DNA from: Paraburkholderia susongensis
Lineage (GTDB): Bacteria > Pseudomonadota > Gammaproteobacteria > Burkholderiales > Burkholderiaceae
Direction of reading: 5' to 3'
NCBI RefSeq assembly: GCF_900177725.1
Contig: NZ_FXAT01000002.1
Location: 248,001-312,000 of the forward strand
DNA length: 64,000 nt
Both the position numbers and the translations under genes were made by a program. Each line of letters starts with the position of its first letter. Positions within the stretch are counted from its first letter, which is position 1. Below, in pieces: positions 16,729 through 25,937 of this stretch. The notes beneath the pieces were generated by a model, which did not search any database, was not told the origin of the DNA, and worked only from the letters and a program-made list of their open reading frames with translations.

Positions 16729-16855
16729 CCATCCGCCTCACGACACTTCACTTCATGATCGGTCATTGATCAGAAGCGCCGGCCGCACCGCTTTCGCTGC
16801 GGCACACAAACCGGCGCGTCATCACCCCGTGTCACCACCCCGCGTCACCACCTCG

Positions 16856-18253
16856 TTACGCGGAAGCGGCCGGCGCAAGGACCTGGGACGCAACTTCGTC
16901 CACCGCCTCACGTGCCAGCTTCACGATCTCGTCGACGTCGTTGCGCGACGTGACCAATGGCGGCGCGAAACCGAGAATGTCGCCGTGCGGCATGGCGCGA
17001 GCGATCAACCCACGCTGCAACGCCGCAGCCGAGACGCGCGGACCGACCTTCAGTGCTGCATCGAACGGTTGACGGCCATCCTTGTCGGCCATGAATTCAA
17101 GCGCGGCCAGCATGCCCACGCCGCGCACTTCGCCAACCAGCGGATGTGAATCAAACGCCGCGTGCAACTGTTCGAGCAGATACGCACCGGTTTGCGCCGC
17201 GTTCTGCGTGAGGTTTTCGCGCTCGAGAATGTCGAGGTTCGCGAGTGCCGCCGCGGCGCAGATTGGGTGACCGGAGTAGGTCCAGCCATGACCCATCGCG
17301 CCGAATTCCTGCGATGCCTTGTCGATTACGTCCCACACGCCTTCGCTGACGATCACGCCTGACAATGGCGCATAAGCACTGGTCAAGCCTTTTGCCACGG
17401 TGATCAGATCCGGCGTGATGCCGTAGTGTTGCGCGCCCATCTGCGAGCCGAGGCGGCCGAAACCACACACCACTTCGTCGCAGATCAGCAGGATGTCGTG
17501 CTTCTTCAGCACCTGCTGGATCGCGGACCAGTAACCCGCCGGCGGTGGCAGGATGCCACCCGTGCCCATCACCGGTTCAGCGATGAAGGCAGCGATCGTA
17601 TCCGCGCCTTCCTGTGCAATGAGCTTTTCCAGTTCTTCCACACAGTACGCGACGAATTGCGCCTCGTTCATGCCGGCCGGCGCCTGCCGGTACCAGTGCG
17701 GACACACCGTATGTTTGACGCGCTCGATCGGCAAATCGAAGTACTGGTGAAAGCTCGGCAACCCGGTCAGACTGCCGGTCACGATGCCCGAGCCGTGATA
17801 CCCGCGTTGGCGCGAGATGATCTTTTTCTTGTTCGGACGGCCCTTGACGTTGTTGTAATACCAGACGATCTTGATCTGCGTTTCGTTCGCGTCCGAACCG
17901 GACATGCCGTAATACACCTTCTTCATGCCCTTCGGCGCCCAGTCGATAATGCGCGACGACAGTTCGATGATGGTATCCGTCGAGTGGCCGACATACGTGT
18001 GGTAGTAAGCAAGCTTCTTTGCCTGCTCATAGATCGCTTCGGCTACCTCGGTGCGGCCATAACCGATATTCACGCAATACAGGCCCGCGAAAGCGTCGAT
18101 ATACGACTTGCCTTGATGGTCCTCGATGCGGATGCCTTTCGCGCCGGTCACGATGCGGCCGGGCAGTGCCCCGCTCGCATGGTCGTGAGCGTGCGTCGAG
18201 GGATGCATGAAGTGGGCGCGGTCGGCGTCGAAGAGTTGGTCGAGTTGGGTCAT
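16856..18253 (-). CDS. doeD: DoeD, diaminobutyrate transaminase (class III aminotransferase)
   Basis: A 465-residue class III PLP aminotransferase. The PLP lysine is Lys288 in LITVAKGLTSAYAPLSG and the cofactor-stacking segment is ICDEVVCGFGRLG. In this locus it fits DoeD, which converts L-2,4-diaminobutyrate to aspartate-semialdehyde. An AGGAG element precedes the ATG. It is directly downstream of doeC, and both follow the Lrp gene. Family members also act on omega-amino acids, so the substrate assignment rests on context. Confidence 0.88.
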   Translation of the reverse strand: MTQLDQLFDADRAHFMHPSTHAHDHASGALPGRIVTGAKGIRIEDHQGKSYIDAFAGLYCVNIGYGRTEVAEAIYEQAKKLAYYHTYVGHSTDTIIELSSRIIDWAPKGMKKVYYGMSGSDANETQIKIVWYYNNVKGRPNKKKIISRQRGYHGSGIVTGSLTGLPSFHQYFDLPIERVKHTVCPHWYRQAPAGMNEAQFVAYCVEELEKLIAQEGADTIAAFIAEPVMGTGGILPPPAGYWSAIQQVLKKHDILLICDEVVCGFGRLGSQMGAQHYGITPDLITVAKGLTSAYAPLSGVIVSEGVWDVIDKASQEFGAMGHGWTYSGHPICAAAALANLDILERENLTQNAAQTGAYLLEQLHAAFDSHPLVGEVRGVGMLAALEFMADKDGRQPFDAALKVGPRVSAAALQRGLIARAMPHGDILGFAPPLVTSRNDVDEIVKLAREAVDEVASQVLAPAASA

Positions 18254-18294
18254 GGGGAGCTCCTTCGTGTAATCGTTGGATGGGTTGGATTGAC

Positions 18295-19818
18295 TCAGGC
18301 CGTCGCAGCGGCTGTGGTCGCAGCGGGTATGCGGTGAGCGGGGAGACTGTCGGTTACCGGCAGACCGAGCTGGCCGAGGCAGAAATAACGGGTTTCGACA
18401 AACGGCTCAAACCCTTCGGTCCCGCCTTCGCGGCCGAGTCCGGATGATTTGATGCCGCCGAATGGAATCGGCGCGCCGGTGAATTTCGCACCGTTCACGG
18501 ACACCATCGCAAACTCGAGACGGCGGATCAGTTGAAACACCGTGTTGAGGTCTCGCGCGCAGACATAAGCGGCGAGGCCGTATTCGGTGTCGTTCGCGCG
18601 TGTGACAACTTCCTCGAGCGAATCGAATGGCGAAACCGCGGAGATCGGCGCGAAGTTTTCTTCGTCATAGATGCGCATGCCGGGCGCCGCGTCCGCAACC
18701 ACGGTCGGCTCGAAAAACCAGCCGCCACGCTCGTGGGCTGCGCCACCGGCGGTAATGCGCGCGCCCTTCTCTCTGGCGTCGGCGATACGCTGCAGCGTGC
18801 TGTCGAACGCCGCCTGGTGCATCAGCGGACCGACCTGCACATCCGCCTCAAATGCGGCACCCACTGTTAGTGTTTTCACGGCCTCGCTGTAACGCGTGAC
18901 AAACGTTTCGTACAGCGGCCGGGCGACGAAGATGCGATTGGCCGCGCAGCAGTCCTGCCCCGAGGTCTGAAACTTCGCTGCGATCGCCACACGCACCGCC
19001 TGATCGAGGTCGGCATCCTCGGTCACGATGAAAGGCGCATTGCCGCCGAGTTCCAGCGCGGTCTTCTTGATACCGGCGTGGGCCGCCGTCTGCATAACCA
19101 GCGCACCGACGCGCGTCGAACCAGTGAAGCTCACCGAACGCACCCGGGTATCGCGCACCAGCGTTTCCATCGCCATTTGCGGCTCACCCAGCACGACGTT
19201 GAACACGCCGGCAGGTAAGCCCGCTTCTTCCGCAAGTTGAGCAAGTGCCAACGCGGAGAACGGCGTCTCGTGCGCCGGCTTCACCACCACCGTGCACCCC
19301 GCTGCGAGCGCGGCGGCCGCCTTGCGCGCGATCATCGCGCAGGGGAAGTTCCAGGGCGTGATCAACGCAGCCACACCGACCGGTTCAATCACCGTGCCCA
19401 GGTGCGCGCCGTCGATATGGGTGGGAATCGTACGGCCGTTCAGGCGGCGCACTTCGTGTGCAAACCATTCGACAAAACTCGCGCCGTAAGCGATTTCGCC
19501 GCGTGCTTCCGCGAGCGGCTTGCCCTGTTCGAGCGACAGAATCGCGGCCAGATCATGCTGATGGCGCAGGATCAGCTCATGCCAGCGCAACAGCAGCGCC
19601 GAGCGTTTGGCGACCGGCAGCCAACGCCATGTCGAGAATGCACGTTGCGCGGCGTCGACGGCTTCGGTGATCTGCCCGGCGTCGAGCATCGGCACGTGGC
19701 CGAGCACTTGCTGATCCGCTGGATTTCGCACGGCGACACTCGCGGCGCTCGCGCTATGAACCCAGCGTCCGTCGACGTAGCACAGCGATTTGAATAGAAC
19801 CGGATGACCCAGCAACAT
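18295..19818 (-). CDS. doeC: DoeC, aspartate-semialdehyde dehydrogenase (SSADH-like)
   Basis: A 507-residue NAD(P)-dependent aldehyde dehydrogenase. The catalytic Glu is in LELGGNAPFIV, the catalytic Cys in TSGQDCCAANRIF, and the cofactor segment TPWNFPCAMIARKAAAALAA is clear. It is most like succinate-semialdehyde dehydrogenases; in ectoine loci this homologue oxidises aspartate-semialdehyde to aspartate, ending the pathway. The start at 19818 is chosen because AGGAGG lies six bases upstream; the frame runs 147 bases further to the Lrp stop but that part shows no family similarity. Upstream of doeD with a 41-base gap. Confidence 0.88.
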   Translation of the reverse strand: MLLGHPVLFKSLCYVDGRWVHSASAASVAVRNPADQQVLGHVPMLDAGQITEAVDAAQRAFSTWRWLPVAKRSALLLRWHELILRHQHDLAAILSLEQGKPLAEARGEIAYGASFVEWFAHEVRRLNGRTIPTHIDGAHLGTVIEPVGVAALITPWNFPCAMIARKAAAALAAGCTVVVKPAHETPFSALALAQLAEEAGLPAGVFNVVLGEPQMAMETLVRDTRVRSVSFTGSTRVGALVMQTAAHAGIKKTALELGGNAPFIVTEDADLDQAVRVAIAAKFQTSGQDCCAANRIFVARPLYETFVTRYSEAVKTLTVGAAFEADVQVGPLMHQAAFDSTLQRIADAREKGARITAGGAAHERGGWFFEPTVVADAAPGMRIYDEENFAPISAVSPFDSLEEVVTRANDTEYGLAAYVCARDLNTVFQLIRRLEFAMVSVNGAKFTGAPIPFGGIKSSGLGREGGTEGFEPFVETRYFCLGQLGLPVTDSLPAHRIPAATTAAATA

Positions 19819-19961
19819 GACGACCTCCTGTGTGCGATGTATGTCTGTCACTGTACGTCCGGTGGCGATGCGGTTTTTTTGGTTATGGGCCCTCAAAGCC
19901 GGTGTTTTTTCTGGAATTCGCCGCGATGCATGGCGATTCTCCAGCGCAGCCGCCGTACGCT

Positions 19962-20453
19962 TCAACTACCGTTGTCGATCATATGTTCCGCCCAGTCCGG
20001 CAAACCCTCCGCGTGGCTTTTCACCACCTTGGTGACGATGTAGGTAAAGTACTTTTCGATACCCAGCTCGTCGGTCAGGAGCGAATCGATAAAGCGCTGA
20101 TAGTGGTCGATGTCGCGCGACATCACATGCATCACATAGTCGACGCCGCCGCCCGTCGCATGGCATTGCACGACCTCCGGTGCGGCGGCGATCCGCTCCT
20201 CGAAGCGTCGCATGTCTTGCGCGGTATGGCGCGCCAGCGTGACCTCGACCACCACACGGCTGCCCTTGAAGGCGCGCACCCAGTCGATATCGGCGCGATA
20301 ACCGCGAATCACACCGCCCTCCTCCAGGCGCTTGACGCGCTCCCATGCCGGCGAGATCGACAGATTGATCTGCTCGGCGAGATGCGACTTGGCGATGCGC
20401 CCGTCGCGCGCGAGAATGAGCAAAATCGCCAGATCGTATCGGTCGAGTTTCAT
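19962..20453 (-). CDS. Lrp/AsnC family regulator of the ectoine locus
   Basis: A 163-residue Lrp/AsnC regulator. The N-terminal winged helix (MKLDRYDLAILLILARDGRI, then HLAEQINLSISPAWERVKRL) is followed by a RAM ligand-binding domain with GGGVDYVMHVMSRDIDHY near residue 110. Ectoine loci commonly encode such a regulator (DoeX or AsnC) beside doeB, and sensing an intermediate is the likely role. The start at 20453 is eight bases after the doeB stop; the earlier in-frame ATG at 20495 lies inside doeB. A 143-base gap to doeC with AT-rich tracts may hold its own target site. Confidence 0.88.
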   Translation of the reverse strand: MKLDRYDLAILLILARDGRIAKSHLAEQINLSISPAWERVKRLEEGGVIRGYRADIDWVRAFKGSRVVVEVTLARHTAQDMRRFEERIAAAPEVVQCHATGGGVDYVMHVMSRDIDHYQRFIDSLLTDELGIEKYFTYIVTKVVKSHAEGLPDWAEHMIDNGS

Positions 20454-20460
20454 CGTGCGC

Positions 20461-21498
20461 TCAGACTGCCACCGGTATGCCGCGCTCGACGACATCGGCC
20501 ACCACCGCGACCGTATCGCCGATCCGCACGAGACCGGGAAAATGCCGTGCCGCGAGCAGGCCGCCGCGGCGCGCGCGATATTCGACCGGCGCGACGCCGG
20601 TGCGCGACGCGTCGTGAATTCGCGCGATCACCTCACCGCTTTCAACCATCTCGCCCAGGTCCTTGCACAACTCCAGCAAGCCTTCGTGTTCGCTCGTCGT
20701 GAAGCAGGTGCCATCGGGCATGTCGAGCAGCGTCGTGGTGCGCGGGGCGGAGTGCCCCGTCTGGTGCCGGGCCTCATCTGAACCGAGGATGCCTGCCTGC
20801 TGCAGGAAACCCCGCACGCCGCGCTCCGCCACCGCTACGCTTTGTACAGTCGCCGTACCGCCGCCGCCGAGTTCAGTCGACACGAACACCTTGCCCGCTT
20901 CTTCGACGGCCGTGTCGTACAGGCCGACGCTATCGAGTTCGAGCATCCGCATCGAATACGGCGCGCCGAACGCGCGCATCGCCGCTTCGCACCGGGCCTG
21001 CTGATTGGCATCCGGCAGCAGATGAATCGCGGCAAACGGCACGAAGTCGAGCGTGCGGCCGCCGGCGTGCAGATCGAGTACGTAATCGGCGAGCGGCAGC
21101 AGATAGCGCTGAAAATAATCGGCGATCTTCTCGGTGACCGTGCCGTCCGGCTTACCCGGGAAACTGCGATTCAGATTGCCATGATCGATAGGCGACGTGC
21201 GCGTGCCCGCACGGAATGCGGGCAAATTCATGAACGGCACGATAATCACACGCCCTTTCACGTCGTGAGCCTTGAGCGTAGCGGCCAGCTTCGACAACGC
21301 AATCGGCCCCTCGTATTCATCGCCGTGATTGCCGCCGGTGAGAAGCGCCGTCGGTCCCTCGCCGTTGCGGACCACCGTGACTGGAATCATCTGCGCGCCC
21401 CACGCGGAGCCATCGTGCGAATAAGGCAGCTTCAGAAAGCCGTGTTGTTCGCCGTCGGCGTTGAAATCGACCGTCGGCTGAATGGGTGATGCCCGCAT
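20461..21498 (-). CDS. doeB: DoeB/EutE, N-acetyl-diaminobutyrate deacetylase
   Basis: A 345-residue zinc deacylase of the succinylglutamate desuccinylase/AstE family. The zinc motif GGNHGDEYEGP provides His and Glu, and the third ligand is in DYVLDLHAGG. It removes the acetyl group from N-acetyl-2,4-diaminobutyrate after DoeA. The start at 21498 has GGGAG upstream and matches the usual length; an upstream ATG at 21600, four bases after the eutC stop, would add 34 residues with no similarity but gives tight coupling, so it remains possible. The order eutB-eutC-doeB-lrp is typical. Confidence 0.9.
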   Translation of the reverse strand: MRASPIQPTVDFNADGEQHGFLKLPYSHDGSAWGAQMIPVTVVRNGEGPTALLTGGNHGDEYEGPIALSKLAATLKAHDVKGRVIIVPFMNLPAFRAGTRTSPIDHGNLNRSFPGKPDGTVTEKIADYFQRYLLPLADYVLDLHAGGRTLDFVPFAAIHLLPDANQQARCEAAMRAFGAPYSMRMLELDSVGLYDTAVEEAGKVFVSTELGGGGTATVQSVAVAERGVRGFLQQAGILGSDEARHQTGHSAPRTTTLLDMPDGTCFTTSEHEGLLELCKDLGEMVESGEVIARIHDASRTGVAPVEYRARRGGLLAARHFPGLVRIGDTVAVVADVVERGIPVAV

Positions 21499-21603
21499 AG
21501 GTACTACTCCCTCAAAAGCGACGCGCGCGCACGCCACAGAATCTTTCGACGCCGGAACAGATACGCTCGCCTCCCGTTCCAGTCGTGTTGTTTCAGGCAT
21601 CGT

Positions 21604-22611
21604 TCATTCCCGGCACTTCATGTCATTGCGAAAAATCGTGCCGGCGCCCACCGCGTGCGCCCGCTTCAATGCGAGCGCGGCAATCGCTGTGTCCTGCGCG
21701 CCGGTGCCGGTCAGGTCGCAGATGGTCACGTCAGTCTCGTCGGCACGGCCCACGGCCTGTCCCGCAATCACCTGACCGAGCTCCGCGATAGCGCCGCCGG
21801 CGTGCATCGCACCGGCATTCAGTGCGTGGTGCAACTCCCCTAGCACGCGTGTTTGCTGCGCGCGGTCGCACACATAGCGCGCCGCAGCCAGTGCGGCCGG
21901 CGCGATTTCATTCTTGTACTCGGCGTCCGAACCCATCGCCGTGATATGCAAGCCCGGATGCAGGTCTGCGGCTTCAATCAGCGGTGTGCGGCTTGGCGTC
22001 GTGGTGATTGCGATGTCGGCGTCGGCGAGCGCCTCGTGAACATCGCGCGCAACATCGCATGGCACACCGAGCGAGGCGGTCATTTCCACGGCGAAATGCT
22101 GTGCGCTGGCCGGATTACGCGCCCATACGCGCACGCGTTCGACGCGACGCACCAGCATCAACGCTCGCAATTGCAAACGTGCCTGCTCGCCGGCGCCAAG
22201 CACGGCCACTCGCGGCGTGTGCCGCTTCGCCAGCCAGCGCGCCGCGACCGCACCGGCGGCGGCCGTACGCACCGCCGTCAGATAACCGTTGTCGAGCAAC
22301 ACCGCTTCGGTCAGACCCGTGTTCGCCGACAACACCAGCATCAGACCATTCAGGCTCGGCAAACCGAGCGACGGATTGTTGAAAAACCCGGGACTCACCT
22401 TGATAGCGAAGCTACCGAAGCGTGGTAGATACGCCGTCTTGACATCGACTTCACCGTTGCGCTCAGGCAGATCGAGACGCAGGACCGGCGGCATCGCGAC
22501 GGCTTCGGTGGCGAGCGCGAGGAAAGCGGCTTCCACCTGGTCGATTGCGGCAAGGTCGAGCGGCACGAGTTCGCGAAGCTCCGCTTCGCCGAGGAGCGTG
22601 ATTGAGGTCAT
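21604..22611 (-). CDS. eutC: EutC, ornithine cyclodeaminase-like ectoine utilization protein
   Basis: A 335-residue member of the ornithine cyclodeaminase/mu-crystallin family. The N-terminal PERNGEVDVKTAYLPRFGSF and SPGFFNNPSLGLPSLNGLML hold substrate-binding Arg/Lys positions, and the Rossmann motif is VAVLGAGEQARLQLRAL. With EutA and EutB it is proposed to turn 5-hydroxyectoine into ectoine. The start overlaps the eutB stop by four bases (ATGA), so the two are translationally coupled. Confidence 0.9.
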   Translation of the reverse strand: MTSITLLGEAELRELVPLDLAAIDQVEAAFLALATEAVAMPPVLRLDLPERNGEVDVKTAYLPRFGSFAIKVSPGFFNNPSLGLPSLNGLMLVLSANTGLTEAVLLDNGYLTAVRTAAAGAVAARWLAKRHTPRVAVLGAGEQARLQLRALMLVRRVERVRVWARNPASAQHFAVEMTASLGVPCDVARDVHEALADADIAITTTPSRTPLIEAADLHPGLHITAMGSDAEYKNEIAPAALAAARYVCDRAQQTRVLGELHHALNAGAMHAGGAIAELGQVIAGQAVGRADETDVTICDLTGTGAQDTAIAALALKRAHAVGAGTIFRNDMKCRE

Positions 22612-23612
22612 AGGGCGTTGTGCGAGCTGGGTTGCGTCGAGGCGGAAGCGACGAGGCGGCGATGCTGCTCCATGTCGATGTTGGCGCCCGTTACGATCAG
22701 CACGAGAGGCCCGCGTTTGATACGCGCGGCCGGCAACATGCCGTCGAGCAAAGCGGCCATGCCCACCGCCGCCGCGCCTTCCACCACCAGCCGTTCATGC
22801 TCGTAAGCGTGCACGATGCCACGCGCAATCGACGCCTCGTCGAGCAGCACGGTCTCGTCGATCAGATCGCGTGTGAGCGCATACGTATAGCGGTTTTCGA
22901 GCCCGATGCCGCCGCCCAGCGAGTCAGCGAGCGTTTCGACTTCTTCGACCAGCACCGGGCGGCCCGCCGCAAGACTCGCATGCATCGCGGCGCCGCGCGA
23001 CATCGTCACGCCGGTCAGGCCGATTGCGCGATTAGCGCCGCGGGCAGCGAACGCAATGCCCGCAAACAGGCCACCGCCGGACAGGGGCACGACAATGTTC
23101 GCCACGTCCGGCAATGCCTCGACGATTTCGAGTCCGATGGTTGCCTGACCGGCGATCACATGCAGATCGTCGAACGGCGGGACATAGGCGAAACCTTCCT
23201 CCCGTACCAGTCTCAACGCTTCATGCTCCGCTTCGTCCTGGCTTTTACCGGCAATCCGTGCTTGTGCGCCGAGTGCGCGCACGGCCTCGACTTTATTCGC
23301 CGGCACGAGCGCGGACATGCAAACCATTGCATCGATACCCAGCGCGCGTGCTGCATGCGCAACCGCGCGGCCGTGATTGCCCGTCGAAGCGGTCACGACT
23401 TTGCGGCAACCCTGTTCGGCGAGTCGAGCGAGTGCATTGGTGGCGCCGCGCAGCTTGAAGCTGCCGGTCGGCTGCACCGTTTCGAGTTTCAGAAAGACCG
23501 GTGTGCCTGCCTTCTCCGACAGACTCTGCGATTCGACGAGCGGCGTATGAAAGACGCGCCCCGCGATACGACGACGCGCGCGGTAGACATCGGCTAACGA
23601 CAGAACGGACAT
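22608..23612 (-). CDS. eutB: EutB, hydroxyectoine utilization dehydratase
   Basis: A 334-residue fold-type II PLP enzyme, similar to threonine dehydratase. The PLP lysine is Lys53 in QPTGSFKLRGA, the phosphate-binding glycine loop is VVPLSGGGLFAGIA and the Asn loop is TASTGNHGRAVA. In ectoine loci this is EutB, proposed to act on the hydroxylated intermediate. First gene of the eutBC-doeB-lrp run, 165 bases downstream of enuR, with a candidate EnuR site in that gap. Confidence 0.9.
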   Translation of the reverse strand: MSVLSLADVYRARRRIAGRVFHTPLVESQSLSEKAGTPVFLKLETVQPTGSFKLRGATNALARLAEQGCRKVVTASTGNHGRAVAHAARALGIDAMVCMSALVPANKVEAVRALGAQARIAGKSQDEAEHEALRLVREEGFAYVPPFDDLHVIAGQATIGLEIVEALPDVANIVVPLSGGGLFAGIAFAARGANRAIGLTGVTMSRGAAMHASLAAGRPVLVEEVETLADSLGGGIGLENRYTYALTRDLIDETVLLDEASIARGIVHAYEHERLVVEGAAAVGMAALLDGMLPAARIKRGPLVLIVTGANIDMEQHRRLVASASTQPSSHNAL

Positions 23613-23731
23613 GAACGCGGCCCTGCACGAAAGGGTTCAATTCCGATGCTGTCGCACCTGCGTTCTCACGCTGATTTGCGGCCGCATCGTTTTCAATGCA
23701 GTCCAGTCTAATGTTCTAAAAAACGATTTCC

Positions 23732-23747
23732 ATTGTCCTAGTTCATT
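23732..23747 (+). promoter_or_regulatory. Candidate EnuR operator between enuR and eutB
   Basis: ATTGTCCTAGTTCATT, matching 25267-25282 at 14 of 16 positions. A related half, AATGTTCTAA (reverse complement TTAGAACATT), lies about 23 bases away at 23710-23719. It is well placed to control eutB. Confidence 0.5.
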
Positions 23748-23777
23748 TCATCTGAGCGGTGCGAAACCGGATCGAAC

Positions 23778-25175
23778 TCAGGTGAAATCGTGCACCTGCG
23801 GGTACTGCTCGAACACGTCGCGCATCGTTTCCAGCGCGGCTTTATAGGTTTCTTCGCCAACCTCGACGCCGACGCAGATACGCACCGCGTTCGGCCGCTC
23901 CGCGTCGCGCACCAGAAATGGATCAGGTGAAGTCACGGCGATATCGCGGTTGCGCAGTTCTCGCACCAGACGGTCGGTGCGCCAGTGATCGGGAACGCGC
24001 AGCCAGGCGGACAGTGCCTGTGGATGCGCGCCGAGCACGTATTTACCCAACGTTTGCTGCAATTGCGCCTGACGCCGTCCCAGACGTTCGCGCTGTATTT
24101 CCACGAGCCGTTCGGCGGTTCCGTCGACGATCCATCGTGTCGCCACTTCGGCCATCGGCGAAGTCGCCATCCAGCTGCTCACACGCAGCACGCTTTCAGC
24201 GCGTAGTGCAAGCCGCCGCGGCGTGGCGAGGTAGCCGATCCGCAAACCGGCCATCACCGACTTCGTCAGGCTCGTGCAATAGAACGACAGATCGGGAATC
24301 AGACTCGAAATCGGTGTGCCATGCTTCGCGGGCAACGGACCATAGACGTCGTCCTCGATCACGTAAACGCCATAGCGTTCGGCGATTTTCGCAATCGCGC
24401 GGCGCCGCGAGTCGGGCATGAGCGCAACGGTGGGATTGTTCAGCGTGGGCGTGCAGACAAGGGCCGTGATGCGCTCGCTATCGCACATCTCTTCGAAGTG
24501 TTCAGGGTGAATGCCGTACTCGTCGATCTCGAGGCCTTTCAGCGTAAAACCCAGCACATTCGCTGAGCCGATCACGCCGTGATCCGTGAGGCTTTCGCAC
24601 AATACCGTGTCGCCTGGCCCCACAAGCGAAGCCAGCGCCAGAAAGATGCCGTGCGCCGCGCCATTCGTGACGAGCAGCGTATCCGCCGAAGCCGGCATGC
24701 CCAGCGACGCGAGCCACGCGATCCCGGCCTGCCGATGATGCTCGAAGCCCGCAATAGGCCGGAAAGCGCGAATCCACGGCTGGTCGTCGAGTGTCGAAAG
24801 CGTCGCGCACACCTTGCGCCACATGGCGTCGTGCTCCGCCGTATGAATGATGCGTGCGATCGAGAAGTCGACCACCGAGCGCTCGGCGGTGTCGAGCATA
24901 TAGCGCGACATGGTTTCGGTGACGCGCGCCGCCACGAAGCTGCCACGTCCCACCTCGCAACGGATCAGCCCCTGCCGTTCCAGCTCCTTATAGGCGTTGG
25001 TCACCGTCTGCACACTGATCGCCAGTCCCGCGGCGACATCGCGCTGCGGTGGCAGGCGAGCGCCTGCCGGCAGCGACGCGCTCTCGATGTCGCCGGCGAT
25101 CGCCTTGACCAGCCGTTTATATTTCGATTCGACGCCGTGCACCGCGCGCACGGCTTCCCGCCACTGCTCGATCAC
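23778..25175 (-). CDS. enuR: EnuR, MocR/GabR-type regulator of ectoine use
   Basis: A 465-residue MocR regulator: an N-terminal GntR winged helix (residues about 15-80, with LPPQRDVAAGLAISVQTVTN) joined to a class I aminotransferase domain. The PLP lysine is Lys305 in TSLTKSVMAGLRIGYL. In studied EnuR proteins PLP is bound by this Lys and the pathway intermediates N-acetyl-diaminobutyrate and diaminobutyrate act as inducers. It lies directly upstream of eutB in the same direction, the usual place for enuR. A motif copy upstream of its own start suggests autoregulation. Confidence 0.9.
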   Translation of the reverse strand: MIEQWREAVRAVHGVESKYKRLVKAIAGDIESASLPAGARLPPQRDVAAGLAISVQTVTNAYKELERQGLIRCEVGRGSFVAARVTETMSRYMLDTAERSVVDFSIARIIHTAEHDAMWRKVCATLSTLDDQPWIRAFRPIAGFEHHRQAGIAWLASLGMPASADTLLVTNGAAHGIFLALASLVGPGDTVLCESLTDHGVIGSANVLGFTLKGLEIDEYGIHPEHFEEMCDSERITALVCTPTLNNPTVALMPDSRRRAIAKIAERYGVYVIEDDVYGPLPAKHGTPISSLIPDLSFYCTSLTKSVMAGLRIGYLATPRRLALRAESVLRVSSWMATSPMAEVATRWIVDGTAERLVEIQRERLGRRQAQLQQTLGKYVLGAHPQALSAWLRVPDHWRTDRLVRELRNRDIAVTSPDPFLVRDAERPNAVRICVGVEVGEETYKAALETMRDVFEQYPQVHDFT

Positions 25176-25266
25176 CCGCTGCCTCCGCTACTTTCGGCCC
25201 TGCATTTGTCCCTGCATTTGGCTCTATCGCCCCCCACATAGTGAGGCCAAATACTGCACAGAAATT

Positions 25267-25300
25267 ATTGTCCTAGTGCATTAGAGAACAAAAATAGGAC
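25267..25300 (+). promoter_or_regulatory. Candidate EnuR operator upstream of enuR
   Basis: ATTGTCCTAGTGCATT begins at 25267 and TAGGAC, the inverse of GTCCTA, ends at 25300, giving an inverted arrangement across an AT-rich stretch about 90-125 bases before the enuR start. Confidence 0.5.
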
Positions 25301-25529
25301 TTTATATCCCGCATTCGCGGGTGCGGTGCCGCGCCTCTCAGGCGCGCCGGGAGTGGCTCTTGTGGCCCTTGACGATACCCGCCGAGATCGGCGGCCACCC
25401 GCCGTGACAGATCACCGCCACAGGTGTCGGGTTCGACACCCGGTCCATATCGATCTACGCTTCATCGCCGTGTACTGATCGACAAGTGCACCACCGGTTG
25501 TTCGACGTAGGATGTGCTACGGACCTGGG
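25301..25529. other. Intergenic region, no gene seen
   Basis: It contains a short perfect hairpin (GCGCCT-CTC-AGGCGC at 25331-25345) without a T-run and a tRNA T-arm-like hairpin at 25427-25443, but no complete tRNA can be folded. It marks the change from the ectoine locus to unrelated genes. Confidence 0.4.
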
Positions 25530-25871
25530 TCACGCCTTCTTGACGAATTCCGATTTCAGGCTCATGGCACCAAAGCCGTCGATCTTGCAATCTATGTCGT
25601 GGTCACTGTCCACCAGCCGGATATTTTTTACCTTGGTGCCCATCTTTATCACGCCAGCCGAGCCCTTTAGTTTCAGGTCCTTGATGACAGTGACGGTATC
25701 TCCATCCTGCAAGACATTTCCGGCTGAATCGCGATAAACCCTGTCAGCCGTTTCGGTCTGCACGGCCGCTTGCGCCGACCATTCATGCGCACACTCCGGA
25801 CAGATGTAGACACCCCCATCTTCGTACGTGAACTCGGAATTGCATTTTGGACAGGGAGGCAAGGCGCTCAT
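25530..25871 (-). CDS. PhnA/YjdM-type zinc ribbon protein
   Basis: A 113-residue PhnA-family protein. The N-terminal zinc ribbon has [13 protein letters not shown] and [10 protein letters not shown] (four cysteines), followed by the PhnA beta domain with [20 protein letters not shown]. Despite the historical name, it is not a phosphonoacetate hydrolase and its role is unclear. It stands alone on the minus strand, with the locus enuR on one side and a small membrane protein on the other. Confidence 0.92.
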   Translation of the reverse strand: MSALPPCPKCNSEFTYEDGGVYICPECAHEWSAQAAVQTETADRVYRDSAGNVLQDGDTVTVIKDLKLKGSAGVIKMGTKVKNIRLVDSDHDIDCKIDGFGAMSLKSEFVKKA

Positions 25872-25937
25872 GTGAAATCCTCGGTGCCAGACGACGGCAG
25901 TGAAAGCATAAAAGTATAGCGCTGTCCGGTGGCTGGC

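Noticed and set aside
17426..18337. 303-codon plus-strand frame antisense to doeD
   Set aside because: It is a shadow of the aminotransferase gene, with composition typical of reverse frames.
25427..25443. T-arm-like hairpin (TCGGG-TTCGACA-CCCGG) that might be part of a tRNA gene
   Set aside because: No matching acceptor stem, D-arm or CCA was found at the right distances; it is at most a relic.
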